From contig NZ_BMDB01000001.1 in assembly GCF_014635565.1 (NCBI RefSeq), positions 1 to 64,000 of the forward strand: DNA of 64,000 bases, read 5' to 3'. Source of the DNA: Phocicoccus schoeneichii (GTDB lineage: Bacteria; Bacillota; Bacilli; Staphylococcales; Salinicoccaceae). This document shows, piece after piece, positions 45,970-55,538 of this stretch. The position numbers and the translations under genes were made by a program. The notes beneath the pieces are model-generated. The model saw only the letters and a program-made list of their open reading frames with translations, made no database searches and was not told where the DNA came from. Each line of letters opens with the position of its first letter. Positions within the stretch are counted from its first letter, which is position 1.

Positions 45970-46817
45970 TGGAGAACGTAAGAAGCACGTACTCACTCAA
46001 AAATGGTCTAGAAATTCCAGTAGTCGGTTTTGGTACTTGGAAAACAGCAGATGGTGATGATGCATATAACTCAGTAAGTGAGGCATTAAAATCAGGGTAT
46101 CGTCACATAGATACAGCAGCAGTTTATGGCAATGAAGAGAGTGTAGGTAAGGCAATTAAGGATTCGGGGATTTCTCGTGAGGATGTGTTTGTAACTTCAA
46201 AAGTTTGGAACACAGAGCGTGGATATGACAAAACAATTGCAGCTTACGAAGCTTCTTTAGAAAAACTGGGTATGGATTATCTTGATCTTTATCTGATTCA
46301 CTGGCCAGCAATTGAAAAGCAAAATGATGACTGGGAAGAGCTAAACAAAGAATCCTGGCGTGCGTTAATGGATCTTTACAAAGCTGGGAAAGTGAAAAGT
46401 ATTGGGGTATCTAACTTCCAGAAGAAACATATGGAAGCACTTAAAGATGCAGAAATTTTACCGATGGTAAATCAAATTGAATTCCACCCAGGTTGGTTAC
46501 AAGAGGATACACGTGAATTATGTAAAGAACTTGGAATCTTAGTAGAAGCGTATTCTCCAAATGGTAATGGTAAGTTATTAAATGATGATACTTTACTGAA
46601 AATTGCAGAGAAGTATGGTAAATCAGTAGCACAAATTTGTATTAGATGGACATTACAACATGGTACGTTACCACTACCTAAATCAGTAACTCCGGAATAC
46701 ATTAAAGAAAATACAGAAGTCTTCGATTTTGAAATCAGCGATGAAGACATGCAGACGATTGATGAAATGGAATATCTGGTAGGTGTTCCTACAGATCCAG
46801 ATAACAGAGACTTCTAA
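45969..46817 (+). CDS. Aldo/keto reductase
   Basis: NADPH-dependent reductase of aldehydes or 2,5-diketo-acids, 282 aa, (beta/alpha)8 barrel. Catalytic tetrad: Asp and Tyr in HIDTAAVYGNE (near 48-57), Lys in TSKVW (near 80), His in LIHWP (near 113). The NADPH site shows PLPKSVTPEYIKEN. Stop/start overlap TAATG links it to the preceding membrane protein. Confidence 0.93.
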   Translation: MENVRSTYSLKNGLEIPVVGFGTWKTADGDDAYNSVSEALKSGYRHIDTAAVYGNEESVGKAIKDSGISREDVFVTSKVWNTERGYDKTIAAYEASLEKLGMDYLDLYLIHWPAIEKQNDDWEELNKESWRALMDLYKAGKVKSIGVSNFQKKHMEALKDAEILPMVNQIEFHPGWLQEDTRELCKELGILVEAYSPNGNGKLLNDDTLLKIAEKYGKSVAQICIRWTLQHGTLPLPKSVTPEYIKENTEVFDFEISDEDMQTIDEMEYLVGVPTDPDNRDF

Positions 46818-46835
46818 AAATACATTAAAACAAAG

Positions 46836-46874
46836 AACAGCCTCTATGTCCAAAGTGGACTTAGAGGCTGTTTA
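46836..46874. terminator. Bidirectional terminator
   Basis: A stem of about 16 bp (AACAGCCTCTA, then GTCC, with complements) between two convergent genes. T-runs are short on both sides. Confidence 0.75.
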
Positions 46875-46893
46875 CTATTCTTAAAAGAGAGAA

Positions 46894-47496
46894 TTATTTT
46901 GTTTTAATTAGGACATCGAAAGCTTCCGATTCCATACCATCTCTAGATTGTAAATGTGTTTCTAGTTCATCATCAATAGGACCATAGGCTGCGAAAGCTT
47001 TCACTTTTTCGCCTTCTTTAATCATTGTTTCAGATGAATCTGCAATCATATCTGCATATTCACTATCTTCAGGTACATCTAAAGTCATGTTATCCGTTGG
47101 ATTTACACCTTCTTCAGATACTTGTCTCACAGCGAAATCTAAACCAAATGCTTCTGAAGCAGATGTAGGAATTGTAGATTTGTTTGTGTATTCGAATTCA
47201 GCGACAACAACTTTTGTTGGTCCTGGCTCTTCTTCACCAGCTTCTTTAGCAGCTGATTTTGCTTCATCTGTTGCTGGGATTTCTAACGTCTCAAATTTAG
47301 AGAAATCGTAAGTACCATATTCTCCTTCAAATGAGAGTTCTACTTCTTCACCAACACTAACTTCAGATGTGTCAGCTTCTTTACTTACTTCTTCAGTCTT
47401 GTCTTCAGTCTTTGTGTCTTCATCTGCACTGTTACATGCAGTTAAAACAAGAGTAGAAGCGAGACCAGTCGTAATGATAAAACGTTTAAAATCCAT
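46894..47496 (-). CDS. Lipoprotein, DUF5067-like
   Basis: A 200-aa lipoprotein: signal peptide with lipobox LTAC (Cys21), an acidic low-complexity linker (about 22-50), then a beta-rich domain with VVVAEFEYTNKSTIPTSA, typical of DUF5067/DUF4352-like extracytoplasmic domains. Function unknown; possibly binds a ligand at the cell surface. GGAGG ribosome site; monocistronic. Confidence 0.8.
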   Translation of the reverse strand: MDFKRFIITTGLASTLVLTACNSADEDTKTEDKTEEVSKEADTSEVSVGEEVELSFEGEYGTYDFSKFETLEIPATDEAKSAAKEAGEEEPGPTKVVVAEFEYTNKSTIPTSASEAFGLDFAVRQVSEEGVNPTDNMTLDVPEDSEYADMIADSSETMIKEGEKVKAFAAYGPIDDELETHLQSRDGMESEAFDVLIKTK

Positions 47497-47577
47497 GAAA
47501 TGGACCTCCTAAAAATTTAAAGTGATTCATATAATAGTATAAACTTTTAGAATATTAATAACAATATGAAAGAAAAA

Positions 47578-48495
47578 TTAATGAACGAGTAAACCGTAAA
47601 TTAATAGTCCGACTGAGAATAGAACACCATACATCGTGTTTAGCTTACCCATTGCTGCCATTGCTGGAATGAGTTCAATCGGTAAATCTCCTTCTTTTAA
47701 AAGAGTGACGGTTTTACGATATTGGTTGATTGATAATAGTGGCAATAACATAAATAATGATGCAAATAAATCAGTGAAGCTGAGAACAATTATAAATAAA
47801 TAGCAGAGGATAAGTAAAAAGTTCACAGTTTGCGATGCACGTTCTTTTCCAACAATAATTACAAATGTTTTACGACCACTAGCAGCATCTTTCACTCGGT
47901 CGCGGATGTTATTAAACATATTCAATAGACCAATCGTAATAGCGATTGGTAATGAAATGATGAGTGGAAAAATATGTAGTGTGCCCGTATGAATGAAGAA
48001 CGTAATCATGATGATGATCGTTCCCATAAATAGCCCCGCAAATACTTCACCAAAAGGTGTCCAACTAATCGGGAATGGTCCGCCAGTATAGAAATATCCG
48101 ACAGCCATCGAAATCGCACCAATAACTAAAATCCACCAGCTTGAACTGTACGCAATATAAATACCGATAAGTGCAGCGATAAGATAAAACACCAACGCAT
48201 AAGTGAGTACAATTTTTGGCTTCATACCATTTCTAACAATTGCACCCGCAATACCAACGGAGTCTTTGCTATCGAGTCCACGTTTAAAGTCGTAGTACTC
48301 GTTGAACATGTTTGTAGCGGATTGGATGAGGAGTGTTGCAATTAGCATAGCAAAAAACATCGACCATCTAATATTGCCAAATGGTAGAGTAGCCGCAGTC
48401 CCTACAAAAATTGGTATAAAACTTGCAGTAAGTGTATGCGGACGGGTCAAGCTGATATATTTCTTATGTCCAGTTAAAACTTCAGCATGTTGCAT
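47578..48495 (-). CDS. menA: 1,4-dihydroxy-2-naphthoate polyprenyltransferase
   Basis: Integral membrane prenyltransferase that joins the naphthoate ring to a polyprenyl chain, giving demethylmenaquinone. About eight helices; first Asp-rich motif NMFNEYYDFKRGLDSKDS and second NNIRDRVKDAASGRKT bind the Mg-diphosphate. ATG 48495 (305 aa) has AAGGAAG before it. It diverges from menF, the standard staphylococcal arrangement. Confidence 0.95.
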   Translation of the reverse strand: MQHAEVLTGHKKYISLTRPHTLTASFIPIFVGTAATLPFGNIRWSMFFAMLIATLLIQSATNMFNEYYDFKRGLDSKDSVGIAGAIVRNGMKPKIVLTYALVFYLIAALIGIYIAYSSSWWILVIGAISMAVGYFYTGGPFPISWTPFGEVFAGLFMGTIIIMITFFIHTGTLHIFPLIISLPIAITIGLLNMFNNIRDRVKDAASGRKTFVIIVGKERASQTVNFLLILCYLFIIVLSFTDLFASLFMLLPLLSINQYRKTVTLLKEGDLPIELIPAMAAMGKLNTMYGVLFSVGLLIYGLLVH

Positions 48496-48595
48496 ATAAA
48501 ATCTTCCTTTTCTATAAGTACCAGACATATTTTAACACAATTCATTTAGACATTATACAAAGTCTGCCTTAAAAATGATAAAATAAAAGGAATAC

Positions 48596-49981
48596 ATGAG
48601 GATTTTTGAAAAAAGGAATGTGGAATTAATGGACGTTCAGTCTTCACAACAAATAATTGAAGATTTAACACTCGAATCAAATACACCGTATCTAGCAGTT
48701 GTATTTCCGTTAGATGGATTTAATATCACTGAAGCTAGAATCTTAGAGTATTTTAAAGATTTTAGGGGAGAGAGATATTGGTTTAAATCAAAAGAGAATA
48801 TGTTTAATAAAATCGGCATCAATTATATTGATGGATTTACGAGATCGTCATTTGACTCAAACACGTTAGAAGAATTAAAGACAACAGTTTTTCAAAAGTT
48901 ACAATATATCAAATTAGACGAATCACTTACTATGAAAGCAGATATATTTGGAGGCATGCGTTTTGACGACAAACGTACATCTGATGAGTGGATGGACTTT
49001 AATATGGTCGGTTTTCATCTCGCAAGATGGCAGTTTGATTTAGAACAGAATGCTGGGATTTTTATTGTAGAAAAAGATGAGTTAGAAAAGCAGGGTCTTG
49101 TTGAATATATTCTACATACTTTAGAAGGAATTGAACGTACATCTGTAAAAGTGCGTATCAGTAATATTAAAAGTGAACACGAAATTTTTCCAGATGAATG
49201 GAAAGAGCTCGTTAAAAATACATTGAATGTTCTAGATGATGAATTCTTAAAAGTGGTCTTATCCAGACAGTTGCTTGTTCGTATGGATGAGAATATCGAT
49301 TTAAATTTCATCATCAATCGTCTTTTAGATGAAGCAGGGACGTATATTGTGTATTTCGAGAAGAATAAATCAGTGTTTGTTTCAAAAACACCAGAAAAGC
49401 TATTTAATGTCTTCGACAATAAGTTAGTGACTAATGCAATCGCAGGCTCAATTCCAAGAATGCAAGATGATACAGAAAACGATGAAAACAAGGCTGAATT
49501 CTTAAAAGATGAGAAAAACTTGTTTGAACACATCGTTGTTCGTGATTCTATTATCAGTGATATTGAACCATATACTGAAGGTATTGTGTTTAATGATAAA
49601 CCAAGCATTATGGAAAACCGCTATATCTATCATCTGTACACACCAATTGAAGCAAAATTAAACGAGGACGCAAATATCTTTGATGTGCTGTATCAAATGC
49701 ATCCAACGCCAGCAGTTGGAGGATTACCTAAAAAACGTGCGCAAGAGTATATCAAAGAAAATGAATTTTATACAAGAGGGTTATATGCGGCGCCACTAGG
49801 GTTTATCAGTGAAAATAGCGACGCAGAATTTGTTGTAGCACTCCGCTCAATGTTGATCAAAGGCTCTAGCGCCACACTATTTGCAGGTGCAGGAATTGTT
49901 GAAGGGTCAGATCCAGAACTCGAGTACGTGGAAACTATGACCAAATTTAGACCAATGTTAAATGTATTGGAGGCATTGTAA
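48596..49981 (+). CDS. menF: Isochorismate synthase
   Basis: Converts chorismate to isochorismate, entering the menaquinone pathway. The 461-aa chorismate-binding enzyme has the family C-terminal core: LVTNAIAGSIPR, MHPTPAVGGLPK and GLYAAPLGF. Two starts are possible: ATG 48596 with AAAGG five bases before it, or ATG 48629. The stop codon overlaps the menD start (TAATG). Confidence 0.93.
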   Translation: MRIFEKRNVELMDVQSSQQIIEDLTLESNTPYLAVVFPLDGFNITEARILEYFKDFRGERYWFKSKENMFNKIGINYIDGFTRSSFDSNTLEELKTTVFQKLQYIKLDESLTMKADIFGGMRFDDKRTSDEWMDFNMVGFHLARWQFDLEQNAGIFIVEKDELEKQGLVEYILHTLEGIERTSVKVRISNIKSEHEIFPDEWKELVKNTLNVLDDEFLKVVLSRQLLVRMDENIDLNFIINRLLDEAGTYIVYFEKNKSVFVSKTPEKLFNVFDNKLVTNAIAGSIPRMQDDTENDENKAEFLKDEKNLFEHIVVRDSIISDIEPYTEGIVFNDKPSIMENRYIYHLYTPIEAKLNEDANIFDVLYQMHPTPAVGGLPKKRAQEYIKENEFYTRGLYAAPLGFISENSDAEFVVALRSMLIKGSSATLFAGAGIVEGSDPELEYVETMTKFRPMLNVLEAL

Positions 49982-51636
49982 TGTCACACACAGAAAGTTT
50001 AACCAAACAGGTGTTTACGCTTGTAGATGAGCTGTACAAGTATGGCATGACAAGTCTAGTAATCTCACCAGGATCACGTTCCACTCCTATTGCGATTGCT
50101 GCAGAGTTACATCCTAAGATGAAAACATACGTACATCCAGACGAACGCGGCGCCGCTTATTTTGCACTAGGAAAAATAAAAGTAAGTAAGCGTCCAGTTG
50201 GAATTCTATGTACATCAGGGACGGCCGCTGCGAACTACTTACCTGCTGTGAGTGAAGCAGGGCTTAGTCATTTACCGCTAGTTGTCATTACGAGTGATCG
50301 CCCGCATGAACTGAGAAACGTTGGTGCCCCGCAAGCAATCAATCAAACAAATATGTATCAAAATTTTGTGAGATATCAAGTGGAGTTACCAATTGCTGAA
50401 AATAGCGACGTGACGATAAACGAGGTTAAAAACCGCATCATTCAGATGAGCATGTTTTTATCTGGTATAAATCGTGGGCCTGTCGCAATTAATATCCCGA
50501 TAAGGGAGCCTTTGATGCCTGATTTAACTCGTACAGATTTATTTAAGGCGACTGAAGTTGAATCTAACGAATCGGTCACTGTACCTAAAAATATTACTGT
50601 AATTAAAGGTAAGATTCTTTTAATTATTGGAGAAACGATAGAGTCTTTAGATCCGTTAGAACCAGTATTTAACTTTAAAAATGTAGACACGATTATGGAT
50701 CCACGTCAAAATACACGCGTATTTCAGAAGAATGCGATTACGTCGCATGACCTTATTTTTAGTCATGTAACAGAAGAACACATTAAATCGATTGAAAAAT
50801 CATACGACTACATTGTTAGAGTAGGAGAACCGGTGACAAGTAAGTCGACAAATCAATTCTTAGGAAAAGTGAATCTGCCACAGATTTTAGTCAGTGAGTT
50901 TATTGATGTGAAGCCATATCCTGTTACTCCTAACAAGACATATGTTGGCAATATCACTCAAATTTTAAGGTGCTTAATAGAAGAGAGTGACGAGGAAACG
51001 AATCTATATAAACTCGATAACAACATTCGTGAATCTATTGCGAAACACGTTCAAAATCACGATGATGAAGGACGATTTATGTATGAGATATTAAAACGCA
51101 TGAATGATAAGAATGTGTTCTTAAGTTCATCCATGCCGATTCGTGACTTTGAACGCTATGACGTAGACCGAAGACTGAATGTTTACGCAAACCGTGGCGC
51201 GAATGGAATTGATGGGGTCGTATCAAGTGCATTGGGAGCGGCGACAGAAGCACCAACTACGCTCTTTATTGGGGATATAGCAATGAATCATGATATCAAT
51301 GGTTTACTTCTTTCGAAGTTAGAAAAGATTGATATTACTGTCGTTGTCTTTAATAATAATGGTGGAAATATTTTTAGCTATTTACCTCAATATCAAGAGA
51401 AGATGTATTTTGAACGATTATTTGGAACGCCGCTAGATTTAGATTTTTCGCATGCAGCTAAATTTTATGACTTTAACTATTACCGGGTGAAAACTCTCGA
51501 TGATTTAACAGATCAAATGTTAAATCAGTCAGGTAGAGTCATGATTGAAATCATCACAGATCGTGAAGATAACTTACATCAACATCAACAATTAAGAAAA
51601 GAAGTGGCGACAGTTGTGCAGTCATTTGAATTTTAA
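49981..51636 (+). CDS. menD: SEPHCHC synthase
   Basis: Thiamine diphosphate enzyme joining isochorismate and 2-oxoglutarate. 551 aa with three domains; SPGSRSTPIAIAAE and CTSGTAAANYLPAV at the N-terminal PYR domain, and the ThDP/Mg segment GDIAMNHDINGLL...NNNGG near 430-460. Coupled to menF by a one-base overlap, and to menH by 23 bases. Confidence 0.95.
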   Translation: MSHTESLTKQVFTLVDELYKYGMTSLVISPGSRSTPIAIAAELHPKMKTYVHPDERGAAYFALGKIKVSKRPVGILCTSGTAAANYLPAVSEAGLSHLPLVVITSDRPHELRNVGAPQAINQTNMYQNFVRYQVELPIAENSDVTINEVKNRIIQMSMFLSGINRGPVAINIPIREPLMPDLTRTDLFKATEVESNESVTVPKNITVIKGKILLIIGETIESLDPLEPVFNFKNVDTIMDPRQNTRVFQKNAITSHDLIFSHVTEEHIKSIEKSYDYIVRVGEPVTSKSTNQFLGKVNLPQILVSEFIDVKPYPVTPNKTYVGNITQILRCLIEESDEETNLYKLDNNIRESIAKHVQNHDDEGRFMYEILKRMNDKNVFLSSSMPIRDFERYDVDRRLNVYANRGANGIDGVVSSALGAATEAPTTLFIGDIAMNHDINGLLLSKLEKIDITVVVFNNNGGNIFSYLPQYQEKMYFERLFGTPLDLDFSHAAKFYDFNYYRVKTLDDLTDQMLNQSGRVMIEIITDREDNLHQHQQLRKEVATVVQSFEF

Positions 51637-52405
51637 GTATATAAATCATTCTAAAGAAGAAACAGTTTTATTTTTACATGGGTTTTTATCTGACCACCGT
51701 GCTTTTATAGACAACATTTCAGAATACGAAAAGACATTCAATATCTTGCTTGTCGACTTACCTGGATTCGGTAAAAGTAAAAGTGTTGGTATTGATTATA
51801 CGATCGATACAATCGCGGATTGGATTGTCGAAGTGCTAGATGAATGTAAGCTCGAGAGTGTGCATGTGGTTGGATATTCGATGGGTGGACGTGTTGCAGC
51901 GTCACTTATATACAATCATGAAACAAGAGTAAATCGTGCAGTCTTAGAGAGTACAACACTTGGAATAAATGATGACGATAAAAGGCAAGAGCGCATAGAG
52001 ATTGATGAATATAGAGCGCTCTCTATTGAAGCAGATTACGAATTATTTATTGAAAAGTGGTCAAATTTAGGATTGTTTTCATCTCAAATTAAACTTGATA
52101 CTGACTCAAAAAATGAACAAAAAGAATTACGACTGAGTCAAACACCACTAGAAGTTGCGGATAGTTTAAGAAAGTATGGTACGGGGACACAAACGAACTA
52201 TTGGCCGATTATGAAATCGAGTAAAAAAATACTAATTTTAGCTGGTGAAAAAGATGAAAAGTTTGTCAGACTTGGAAATCAAATGCTTCAAGTATTTGAA
52301 GATGCGACTTTTACATGCATTAAAAATGTTGGGCATAACATTCATCTTGAAAATAGTGTAGAATTTAATGAGACAGTAATTAATTTTTTATTGGAGGGAC
52401 AGTAA
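51614..52405 (+). CDS. menH: SHCHC synthase (alpha/beta hydrolase)
   Basis: Eliminates pyruvate from SEPHCHC to give the cyclohexadiene intermediate. The 263-aa alpha/beta-hydrolase fold has [14 protein letters not shown] (oxyanion side), nucleophile Ser in GYSMGGRVA (near 93) and His in VGHNIHLE. The annotated TTG at 51614 lies within menD; TTG 51626 (12 bases on) gives a more family-like start [13 protein letters not shown], so the exact start is unsure. Confidence 0.92.
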   Translation: MCSHLNFKYINHSKEETVLFLHGFLSDHRAFIDNISEYEKTFNILLVDLPGFGKSKSVGIDYTIDTIADWIVEVLDECKLESVHVVGYSMGGRVAASLIYNHETRVNRAVLESTTLGINDDDKRQERIEIDEYRALSIEADYELFIEKWSNLGLFSSQIKLDTDSKNEQKELRLSQTPLEVADSLRKYGTGTQTNYWPIMKSSKKILILAGEKDEKFVRLGNQMLQVFEDATFTCIKNVGHNIHLENSVEFNETVINFLLEGQ

Positions 52406-53223
52406 TGTCACGCGTTTGGGAAACTTTAAAAGAATATAAAGAAATTAAATATGAATTTTATAACGGGATTGCAAAAATCACGATCAACCGTCCACATGTG
52501 CATAACGCATTTACACCACTTACAGTATCTGAAATGATCGATGCAGTCAGCCGTGCGAGAGACGACCAAAATGTGGGTGTCATTGTTTTAACAGGTGAAG
52601 GCGACAAAGCATTCTGTTCTGGTGGAGACCAGAAAGTTCGTGGGCACGGTGGATATGTAGGAGATGATAATATTCCACGTTTAAACGTATTAGACTTACA
52701 GCGTTTAATTCGTGTGACACCAAAACCAGTCATTGCAATGGTTGCAGGTTGGGCAATCGGTGGTGGACATGTACTTCACGTCGTTTGTGACTTAACAATC
52801 GCAGCTGATAACGCTAGATTCGGTCAAACAGGACCTAAAGTGGGTTCATTCGATGCAGGTTACGGTTCAGGTTACCTTGCGCGTATCGTAGGACACAAAA
52901 AAGCACGTGAAATTTGGTACCTATGTCGTCAATACGATGCTGAGGAAGCTTTAGATATGGGCTTAGTAAACACAGTTGTACCTTTAAGTGAACTTGAAGA
53001 TGAAACAGTTAAATGGTGTGAAGAAATTATGCAACACTCACCAACAGCTTTAAGATTCTTAAAAGCAGCAATGAACGCAGACACAGATGGTCTTGCAGGA
53101 TTACAACAATTTGCTGGAGATGCAACATTACTTTACTACACAACAGACGAAGCGAAAGAAGGAAGAGACGCGTTTAAAGAAAAACGTACACCAGACTTCG
53201 ATCAATTTCCTAAATTCCCATAA
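52405..53223 (+). CDS. menB: 1,4-dihydroxy-2-naphthoyl-CoA synthase
   Basis: Crotonase-fold enzyme closing the second ring of menaquinone. The 272-aa protein shows [31 protein letters not shown] and [13 protein letters not shown], where MenB keeps its bicarbonate-dependent active site. Start overlaps the menH stop by one base (TAATG), with GGAGGGA upstream. Confidence 0.96.
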   Translation: MSRVWETLKEYKEIKYEFYNGIAKITINRPHVHNAFTPLTVSEMIDAVSRARDDQNVGVIVLTGEGDKAFCSGGDQKVRGHGGYVGDDNIPRLNVLDLQRLIRVTPKPVIAMVAGWAIGGGHVLHVVCDLTIAADNARFGQTGPKVGSFDAGYGSGYLARIVGHKKAREIWYLCRQYDAEEALDMGLVNTVVPLSELEDETVKWCEEIMQHSPTALRFLKAAMNADTDGLAGLQQFAGDATLLYYTTDEAKEGRDAFKEKRTPDFDQFPKFP

Positions 53224-53233
53224 AATAATTATT

Positions 53234-53259
53234 GCCTGGACCTTTGTTCAGGCTTTTTC
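53234..53259 (+). terminator. Terminator between menB and menE
   Basis: A 7-bp GCCTGGA/TTCAGGC stem followed by TTTTT, 11 bases after the menB stop. It is short; read-through into menE is plausible. Confidence 0.7.
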
Positions 53260-53274
53260 TTTTGAGGTGATAAG

Positions 53275-54633
53275 ATGAACTGGCTAAAGACTGCTGCACA
53301 AAAATATGGCAATAGAACAGCTGTGATTTATGATGACAACATACTCAGTTATAAAGAGCTCGATGACCTTACAGATCATGATGCCATTCGTCTGGGGCAA
53401 TTACCTGATAGAGTCGGGGTATTCATGGATAACAGTTTGGACAGTTTACGTTTGATACACGCACTTATGAAGCGCGGTGTAGAGATGGTCGTGTTAAATA
53501 CACGTCTAACTAAAAGTGAACTTGTTAAGCAGTTAAGAACTGTCAAAGTGGATACAGTCATCACAACTGTTGATTTAGATCTCGAGGAGATGCGTGTTTT
53601 TATCTTTAATGAATGTAATTGTGAAGATAAAATGCCTGTTGTCCATACGACAGAGGACTCTATATTAACGATTATGTTCACAAGTGGAACGACTGGGAAT
53701 TCTAAAGCTGTGACTCAAACGTATAAAAATCATTTTGCATCTCATGTAAATTGCCAAGATGGCATGAAGTATGACGTGTTTAGTAGATGGCTGATGGTCA
53801 ATCCGATTTTCCATATTTCAGGGTTTTCGATTTTGATACGCACAGTGTTGTCGGGATCGACGCTCATCCTTCATAAAAAATTTAATGCAGAGCACGTAAT
53901 TGAAGAGATTAGTAAACGTAGAGTGACCCATACGTCATTTGTTCCTTTAATGTTGCGCAGAATTTTAGATGTGCTAGATGTGTACCTCGATTCTTTAGAA
54001 GGAGTACTTATGGGTGGCGCGAACACTACTCCAAAACTACTGAAATATGCGATCCAAAAGGGATTACCTGTGTATAACTCATTTGGTATGACTGAAACAT
54101 GTTCACAAATTATGATGATAAAATACACGGACGACGAGATTTTATCTGGTGCAGTAGGGAAAGTATCGGATAATATTAAAGTGAAGGCCGATGGTACGCT
54201 ACTCGTTCGTGGTGAGAGTGTGACGAAAAAATATTTGAATGCGGATATTTTCTATGAAGGTGACTATTTTAATACTGGTGACGTTGCTAAGGTAATAAAC
54301 GGTTATGTGTATATTTTAGATCGCAGACAAGATTTGATCATCAGTGGTGGAGAAAATATCTATCCAAAAGAGATTGAAGAAATCGTTTCAAAACACATCG
54401 GAACAAGAAGTTGTGTGGTTGTAAAAAAACAAGATGACACATGGGGTGAAGTTCCGGTGCTATTGATTGATGGGCCACCAAATCGAATGATTGAACTTGA
54501 AGTTAGAAACCATTTTGATAAGGTACTTGCACGATATAAACATCCGAAAGAGATTCGATTTGTTGAATCGATTATTTACACAGATACTGGAAAAATATCA
54601 AGAAAGCTGAATCAAGAGAAATACATCAAATAA
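53275..54633 (+). CDS. menE: 2-succinylbenzoate--CoA ligase
   Basis: AMP-forming ligase that activates o-succinylbenzoate with CoA; 452 aa. P-loop-like TIMFTSGTTGNSKAV (near 137-151), NSFGMTETCSQ and the A8 region GDVAKVINGYVYILDRRQD. GAGGTG precedes ATG. It comes before MenB in the pathway. The enzyme between, menC, is not in this window. Confidence 0.94.
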   Translation: MNWLKTAAQKYGNRTAVIYDDNILSYKELDDLTDHDAIRLGQLPDRVGVFMDNSLDSLRLIHALMKRGVEMVVLNTRLTKSELVKQLRTVKVDTVITTVDLDLEEMRVFIFNECNCEDKMPVVHTTEDSILTIMFTSGTTGNSKAVTQTYKNHFASHVNCQDGMKYDVFSRWLMVNPIFHISGFSILIRTVLSGSTLILHKKFNAEHVIEEISKRRVTHTSFVPLMLRRILDVLDVYLDSLEGVLMGGANTTPKLLKYAIQKGLPVYNSFGMTETCSQIMMIKYTDDEILSGAVGKVSDNIKVKADGTLLVRGESVTKKYLNADIFYEGDYFNTGDVAKVINGYVYILDRRQDLIISGGENIYPKEIEEIVSKHIGTRSCVVVKKQDDTWGEVPVLLIDGPPNRMIELEVRNHFDKVLARYKHPKEIRFVESIIYTDTGKISRKLNQEKYIK

Positions 54634-54650
54634 TAAAGCAAAGAGTGTGT

Positions 54651-54881
54651 TTATCTTTGCTTATACTTTTTGGGAGGTACTGGGTCAAACCCACCTTTAT
54701 GAAGTGGATGGCATTTTGAAATGCGAATCGCTGCCAAAGCTGTACCTTTTAAAGCACCATGCTCTTCAATCGCTTCAATCGCGTAGTTTGAACACGTAGG
54801 ATAGAAGCGACAAGACGGCGGAGACATTGGTGATATTTTATTTTGATAGAAACGGATGAATTTTATAAATAAGTTTTTCAT
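54651..54881 (-). CDS. yidD: Membrane protein insertion efficiency factor YidD
   Basis: Small (76 aa) peripheral protein that helps YidC-type insertases. The conserved core is complete: [22 protein letters not shown] with the three cysteines, and [14 protein letters not shown]. An amphipathic N-terminal helix is present. ATG 54881 chosen; a GTG six bases upstream is possible. Convergent with menE. Confidence 0.94.
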   Translation of the reverse strand: MKNLFIKFIRFYQNKISPMSPPSCRFYPTCSNYAIEAIEEHGALKGTALAAIRISKCHPLHKGGFDPVPPKKYKQR

Positions 54882-54953
54882 ATACACCAGGCTTTCTTTA
54901 CTTTAATCTACTATAATATATATGAAATACATGTGCAATTTAGAGGTGTTGAC

Positions 54954-55400
54954 ATGAAAGTATTTACAGATCCAATTGGAACGAGAGTAGAACTTCGTTT
55001 TGATGAGTCAATTGAAGCGAGACATATTCTAACAATCCCGACATTTAACGGGAAGTATGTGTTTACTCGACATAAAAAAAGAGGCATTGAATTTCCAGGT
55101 GGAAAATTAGAAGATCGTGAGACGATTTATGATGCAGTGTGCCGTGAACTATTTGAAGAAACCGGCGCAAAAGTTAAGACAATCACATACCTAGGAACAT
55201 ACACAGTATATGATGAAGAACCGTTCAAGAAAGCAGTGTACAAAGTCGAAGTCGATACATTTATCGAAAAATGCGACTACCACGAAACACTCGGACCAGT
55301 TCTTTACGAACACCTAGAAGACATAGACGATAAAGACAAGAGCATCCTATTGAAAGACCCATGCATAAAATATTTGTATGAACAAACAAAGATGATGTAA
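54954..55400 (+). CDS. Nudix hydrolase (YtkD-like)
   Basis: Pyrophosphohydrolase of nucleotides (YtkD of Bacillus sanitises 8-oxo-dGTP). The Nudix box is complete: GGKLEDRETIYDAVCRELFEETGA has the G-x5-E-x7-REUxEExGU pattern (near 50-73). 148 aa from ATG 54954, after AGAGGTG. Its neighbourhood near pckA-metK resembles that of Bacillus ytkD, which supports the name, not the substrate. Confidence 0.88.
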   Translation: MKVFTDPIGTRVELRFDESIEARHILTIPTFNGKYVFTRHKKRGIEFPGGKLEDRETIYDAVCRELFEETGAKVKTITYLGTYTVYDEEPFKKAVYKVEVDTFIEKCDYHETLGPVLYEHLEDIDDKDKSILLKDPCIKYLYEQTKMM

Positions 55401-55401
55401 G

Positions 55402-55431
55402 AGACTCAATATTATATTTGAGTCTTTTTTT
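55402..55431 (+). terminator. Terminator after the Nudix gene
   Basis: AGACTCAA pairs with TTGAGTCT, then seven T. Confidence 0.88.
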
Positions 55432-55502
55432 ATTAAACTCTTAAATCGTTTAATAAGGGGTGATCGATATAAAAATTGGTAATATCATTAAAAACTCATA
55501 AA

Positions 55503-55533
55503 AAATAGCCAAACTCTCTACGAGTTTGGCTTT
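55503..55533 (-). terminator. Terminator after pckA
   Basis: AGCCAAACTC/GAGTTTGGCT stem, with T-rich sequence following on the minus strand. Confidence 0.85.
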
Positions 55534-55538
55534 CATAT

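Noticed and set aside
53234..53259. Proof that menE is a separate transcription unit
   Set aside because: The hairpin is only 7 bp and menE begins 16 bases later without a clear promoter; partial termination is more likely.
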